A stretch of DNA of 9,897 nt from the NCBI GenBank assembly GCA_012514545.1, contig JAAZAC010000237.1:1-9897 (forward strand). Reading direction: 5' to 3'. This DNA is from Actinomycetales bacterium. Its GTDB lineage: Bacteria > Actinomycetota > Actinomycetes > Actinomycetales > Cellulomonadaceae. Position numbers and translations under genes: made by a program. Below, one piece after another: positions 6,918 through 9,897 of the stretch; the first letter of the stretch is position 1; each line of letters begins with the position of its first letter. The notes beneath the pieces are model-generated. The model was given only the letters and a program-made list of their open reading frames with translations. It made no database searches and was not told where the DNA came from.

Positions 6918-7212
6918 GTCGTCTCCGGGCCCGGTGGCCTGCACCGACGCAGCTGCCCCGAGCCACGCCGCCGACAGCGCGCTGCGCCGGGACGCCTCCG
7001 CCACGCCCTTCCCGCCGGTCCGTGCCCACCCGGTGCCCATGCACCGCGAACGCGCCCACCTCCTGCCACCCCCGCCCCGACCAGGGCGAGCGCACCACCT
7101 GAGCGAACGGGCAGGTGTGCACCTGGTGTGCGGCGACTGCGCGTGCCCGCACACCCCGGACGGTGCCCCTGCGGACGCGGCCGACCAGGCCGCCGAGCAC
7201 AGGAGCGACACC
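6918..7212. other. Non-coding leader with short phased repeats, before the recombinase genes
   Basis: About 295 bases with no convincing gene. The frame of the 134-residue protein is open back to 6934, but that part is low-complexity (runs of Pro, Arg, His, Ala) and lacks a ribosome site. The stretch holds GTGCCC at 7022, 7033, 7143 and 7163, with the extended form CGGTGCCC[A/C]TGC at 7031-7042 and 7161-7172. It also holds GGTGTGC at 7114 and 7125 with an inverted copy (GCACACC) at 7149-7155, and the inverted pair CAGGTG/CACCTG around 7112-7125. Such clusters can be recombinase arm sites, excisionase sites or operators. No clear -10 box was found. Confidence 0.4.
7114..7155. repeat. GGTGTGC repeats: two direct, one inverted
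   Basis: GGTGTGC at 7114-7120 and again at 7125-7131, an 11-base period that puts both on the same face of the helix; the inverted copy GCACACC is at 7149-7155. They lie 58 to 99 bases before the start of the wHTH protein gene. Candidate binding sites for the small protein or the integrase tail; chance cannot be excluded in GC-rich DNA. Confidence 0.35.
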
Positions 7213-7617
7213 ATGGCCGGCACCACCCTGACCCGAGGCCTGGACAGGGACGAGTGGCTCGACCGCCCCACCCTCGCCAAGCTCATGGGCAAGGCCGAAG
7301 ACACCGTCCGCCGCATCCAGCGCGAGCACCAACTGCCCACCCGGCTGGGCCCCAACAACTGCGTCCTGCTGCGCCTGGGCGACTTCATCGACCTGGGCCG
7401 CATCCCCACCAGCGTCCTGGACCCCCAGATCAGTGCCCGAGAGGTCGCCGACGCCATCGCCCTGCGCGCCGAGCTGGAGGAGCTGCGCCGTGCACACGCC
7501 GAGCTCCTCGGCCGCTACGCCCAGCACACCGAGCTCGTCGCCGACCTGCGCGCCCACCTGGCCACCCAGGCCGCCTACATCGCCGACCTGCGAGCCGCCG
7601 CGGAGCGTGCCCGATGA
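7213..7617 (+). CDS. Small winged-helix and coiled-coil protein, coupled to the recombinase (putative accessory or excisionase-like factor)
   Basis: 134 residues from ATG 7213, with AGGAG 8 bases upstream. I do not recognise a named family. Residues 14-64 look like a MerR/excisionase-type winged helix: LDRPTLAKLMG, then DTVRRIQREHQLPTRLG as the recognition and turn region, then VLLRLGDFIDLGRI as wing and closing helix. Residues 77-133 form a long Leu/Ala/Glu-rich coiled coil (ALRAELEELRRAHAELLGRY and onward), suggesting a dimer or an interaction handle. Its stop overlaps the recombinase start in ATGA (7614-7617), so the two are translationally coupled and made together. Position and fold suggest a recombination directionality or architectural factor, or a repressor of the pair; neither is proven. 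It is larger than typical Xis proteins because of the coiled coil. Confidence 0.82.
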   Translation: MAGTTLTRGLDRDEWLDRPTLAKLMGKAEDTVRRIQREHQLPTRLGPNNCVLLRLGDFIDLGRIPTSVLDPQISAREVADAIALRAELEELRRAHAELLGRYAQHTELVADLRAHLATQAAYIADLRAAAERAR

Positions 7618-9897
7618 GCGCGCCCCTTCGCCTCGTGCCCACCCTTCGCGCCGAGCCCGCCCACCCCCTGATCGCCCTGACCGACGGCGCCCCCGTCCTG
7701 GCCGACGACGCCGACACCGACCTGGTGGACTTCGTCAACACCGGCACACGCGTCCTCGAACCGTCCACCGACCCCGACACCGTCACCCCGGCGACCATGC
7801 AGCTCGCCTGGTTCGTCCACCACGTCGGCGACGCCCACCGCACCGGCGGTGACCGCTCGGACAACCTCGCCTCCCACATCGGCCGCTGGGTCCTGCCGTT
7901 CCTCATCGAGCTCGCCCACACCAAGCCCCAGGCCGAGCGCGGCGTCGCAGACCTGTGGGTCGCCGAGGCCGAGGCGCTGACCCGGATCCTCGCCGGCGCC
8001 CAGCCCATGCCCGCCGCCACCGTCGCCGGGGATCTGCTCGGCCGTCGCGCCCTCGCCTGCGTGTGGCTGCGCATCCTCGACGCCGGCAACGTGTGCCACG
8101 GCGGCGCCCAGGCCGTCACCGACGCGATCGCCCACCGCCGCCTGGTCACCCATCGCGACCACGCCGGGCACGTGCTCGTGCACACCGCCGACCTGCGTGG
8201 CGCCGGCCTGCTCATCGAGAAGGACACGCCGCACGGGGTCTGCCGCGACCACGCGGGCAACGTGCTCTTCCCCTTCAAGCAGGCGATGACCCGCGCCGCC
8301 AACCTCGGCGCCCACCTGCGCGGCAACTTCGAGGCGCTGCGCCCCATCACACCCCTGGACGGCGACCTCGCCCGCCCAGGCCGCGACGACCCCGGCTACA
8401 TCCCGCTGGACACCATCCACGCCCTCGGGTCGCATCTGGCACCCGTGCACCAGGTCGTGCTATGGCTGCTGCGTCTGATGGGACTGCGGATCGGCGAGGC
8501 GTACGGCCTGCTCGTCTCTGACCTCGCCTACGACGCCGACGCCGAGGCATGGACCCTCGCGATCGCCAAGCAGGGCGGACGCCGAGCCACCGTGCGCAAC
8601 ACCGTCACCGGCAAGCTCGAGCGCCGCGACAGCAAGCCGGACACCAAGACCCCCCAGTCGCACCGCACCGTACGCGTCCCGGACCACCTCGCCCGGACCC
8701 TGTGCGACCTGGTCGCCATCTTCCACACCGACGAGGACGGCACCGTCGACACCCGGGCGCGGCTGATCCCGGGCCTGCGCAAGGACGACGCCACCGGCGC
8801 CGACGCATTCCGCCACGCGCTCGACAGGGCCATCGCCCGCGCCGGTGTGCCGCGGTTCCGCCCCCACGACCTGCGCGGCTCCCTGATCACCGACCTGAAG
8901 AACGCCGGCGTCAAGAAGCGCATCCGCACCTACTACGCGGGGCACGCCAAGAAGGGCAGCGTCCACGACGGCTACGACGACGGCGTCCCGGTCCGCCTCC
9001 AACTGAGGGCCACCCGCGTCCTGGACCAGCTCCTCGCCGAGCTCAGCCTCGACCAACTCGTCGTGGCGACCGAGCACCAGCAGAGCTGGGGACGCGACAC
9101 CCGGACAGGTCGGCGCGCCGACTCAGTCCGCCGCCGCCTGCGCGAGCGAGGCTGGGAAGCCACGCCGGAGGGCTTCGCGCCCGACGACGTCGTGATCGAC
9201 ACGGCCGAGGCCGCGCGCATGCTCGGCGTGTCAGTCGTGGAGATGCGCCGCCGCTTCGCCAGCGGCGAGGTCCGCGCCGCCCGCGTGATGCGCGGCAAGC
9301 GACCCGTGTGGCTCACGACCGTCCGAGACCTGCAGGACGCAGCCGACAACGACGCCGCCACCACCCTCAAGGACCTCGCCGAAACGACGGGCCTGACCTA
9401 CCACCAGGCCAGGACGCTGTGCATCCAGACCGGGGTGCTCGACCCGACCGCCGACCGCGGCACGCGGGTTCGGCTCACCGGCGACCAGGTCGCACAGGTG
9501 CTCGACGAGATCGCCAGGCGGGACGCGCTCAGCAAGCACGTCATGGACCTGCCTGCCGCATCCCGAGCGCTCAACCTGCCCATGGGTCAGGTGGAGAAGC
9601 TCTACCGCTCCAAGCGACTCGAGCGCGCGCCAGACCCGGTCGGGCGGCGTCGACGCTTCGTCACCCGGGCCTCAGTCGAGGCGTACGCCGCGAGCGTCAC
9701 GATCGCACCCGCGCAACCGGGCGACCGGTACGTCCCCTCGGGAATCGCCGCCGAGTGTCTGCAACTGACCCGACACGAGCTGTCCGAGGCGATGAGCAGC
9801 GGGAGCCTGCGGGCGACGACGATCAGCCGCCGCCAGCACGTCAGCCTCACGGACGCCCTCAGCCTCGCCGAGCAGCAGCACCTTGGGGAGACCACCA
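7614..9897 (+). CDS. Tyrosine recombinase/integrase with tandem C-terminal winged-helix units (3' end outside window)
   Basis: Starts at ATG 7614 inside the preceding stop codon and is open for 761 codons to the window end. Residues 1-260 form a large N-terminal part, probably including the core-binding domain; it does not resemble a standard arm-binding domain. The catalytic domain spans about 265-470 with all signature residues: Arg292 (LRIGEA), Lys345 (TKTPQSHRTV), His418 and Arg421 (RPHDLRGS), His444 (YAGHAKKG) and nucleophile Tyr454 (VHDGYDDG), so it should be active. The tail holds four MerR/excisionase-like units near 529-577, 583-637, 643-695 and 705-756. Each has an HTH such as AARMLGVS, a Gly/Leu turn, a basic wing and a closing helix. 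Such a tail is unusual for integrases. The gene reads away from the tRNA, whereas many tRNA-site integrases read toward it. Confidence 0.9.
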   Translation, partial: MSAPLRLVPTLRAEPAHPLIALTDGAPVLADDADTDLVDFVNTGTRVLEPSTDPDTVTPATMQLAWFVHHVGDAHRTGGDRSDNLASHIGRWVLPFLIELAHTKPQAERGVADLWVAEAEALTRILAGAQPMPAATVAGDLLGRRALACVWLRILDAGNVCHGGAQAVTDAIAHRRLVTHRDHAGHVLVHTADLRGAGLLIEKDTPHGVCRDHAGNVLFPFKQAMTRAANLGAHLRGNFEALRPITPLDGDLARPGRDDPGYIPLDTIHALGSHLAPVHQVVLWLLRLMGLRIGEAYGLLVSDLAYDADAEAWTLAIAKQGGRRATVRNTVTGKLERRDSKPDTKTPQSHRTVRVPDHLARTLCDLVAIFHTDEDGTVDTRARLIPGLRKDDATGADAFRHALDRAIARAGVPRFRPHDLRGSLITDLKNAGVKKRIRTYYAGHAKKGSVHDGYDDGVPVRLQLRATRVLDQLLAELSLDQLVVATEHQQSWGRDTRTGRRADSVRRRLRERGWEATPEGFAPDDVVIDTAEAARMLGVSVVEMRRRFASGEVRAARVMRGKRPVWLTTVRDLQDAADNDAATTLKDLAETTGLTYHQARTLCIQTGVLDPTADRGTRVRLTGDQVAQVLDEIARRDALSKHVMDLPAASRALNLPMGQVEKLYRSKRLERAPDPVGRRRRFVTRASVEAYAASVTIAPAQPGDRYVPSGIAAECLQLTRHELSEAMSSGSLRATTISRRQHVSLTDALSLAEQQHLGETT

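Noticed and set aside
6934..7212. Upstream extension of the 134-residue protein, to a 227-residue version
   Set aside because: The extra 93 residues are low-complexity with no ribosome site, whereas ATG 7213 has AGGAG at good spacing. The internal HLVCGDCACPH stretch looked like a metal site but has only chance support.
7430..8450. Open frames of about 290-306 codons on the minus strand opposite the recombinase
   Set aside because: The plus strand encodes a complete recombinase catalytic domain here. The opposite frames show no motif and only reflect GC-driven lack of stops.
7614..9897. Recombinase as a chromosome dimer resolution XerC/XerD protein
   Set aside because: Xer proteins are about 300 residues and end soon after the Tyr nucleophile. 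This one has a large divergent N-terminus and a long DNA-binding tail, and it sits beside a tRNA with a coupled small partner.

Overview
The window is high-GC DNA with GTG and ATG starts and gene families typical of Actinomycetota. The protein set and gene order look like Cellulomonas or a related Micrococcales genus; this is inferred from family knowledge, not from a search. It splits into a conserved chromosomal half (1 to about 6860) and an accessory half (about 6920 to the end) that looks like one end of an integrated element.

Conserved half. A zincin-like DUF2342 metalloprotease homologue (minus strand, 3' end cut off by the window start) is divergent from a secreted or membrane-anchored PDZ-Lon protease of the YlbL type. 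A small PPA1309-family protein of unknown function (minus strand) converges on the PDZ-Lon gene and is divergent from a 1000-residue UPF0182 membrane protein with seven N-terminal membrane segments. From memory, Mycobacterium tuberculosis keeps UPF0182, PDZ-Lon and DUF2342 genes together (Rv3193c, Rv3194c, Rv3195), so this is probably an old cell-envelope neighbourhood. The UPF0182 gene is followed by a hairpin and an initiator tRNA gene with its own promoter.

Accessory half. After the tRNA and a strong hairpin come about 295 bases of leader DNA with short phased repeats. Then follow two translationally coupled genes. The first encodes a 134-residue winged-helix plus coiled-coil protein. The second encodes a tyrosine recombinase that stays open to the end of the window (at least 761 residues). 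The recombinase has a full R-K-H-R-H-Y catalytic set, and behind it lie four successive excisionase/MerR-like winged-helix units, a layout unusual for an integrase. The small protein carries a related DNA-binding unit, so the pair may form a recombination complex in which arm-site binding or directionality control is built into the integrase tail. The initiator tRNA next door is the natural candidate attachment site, but no second copy of the site is visible here.
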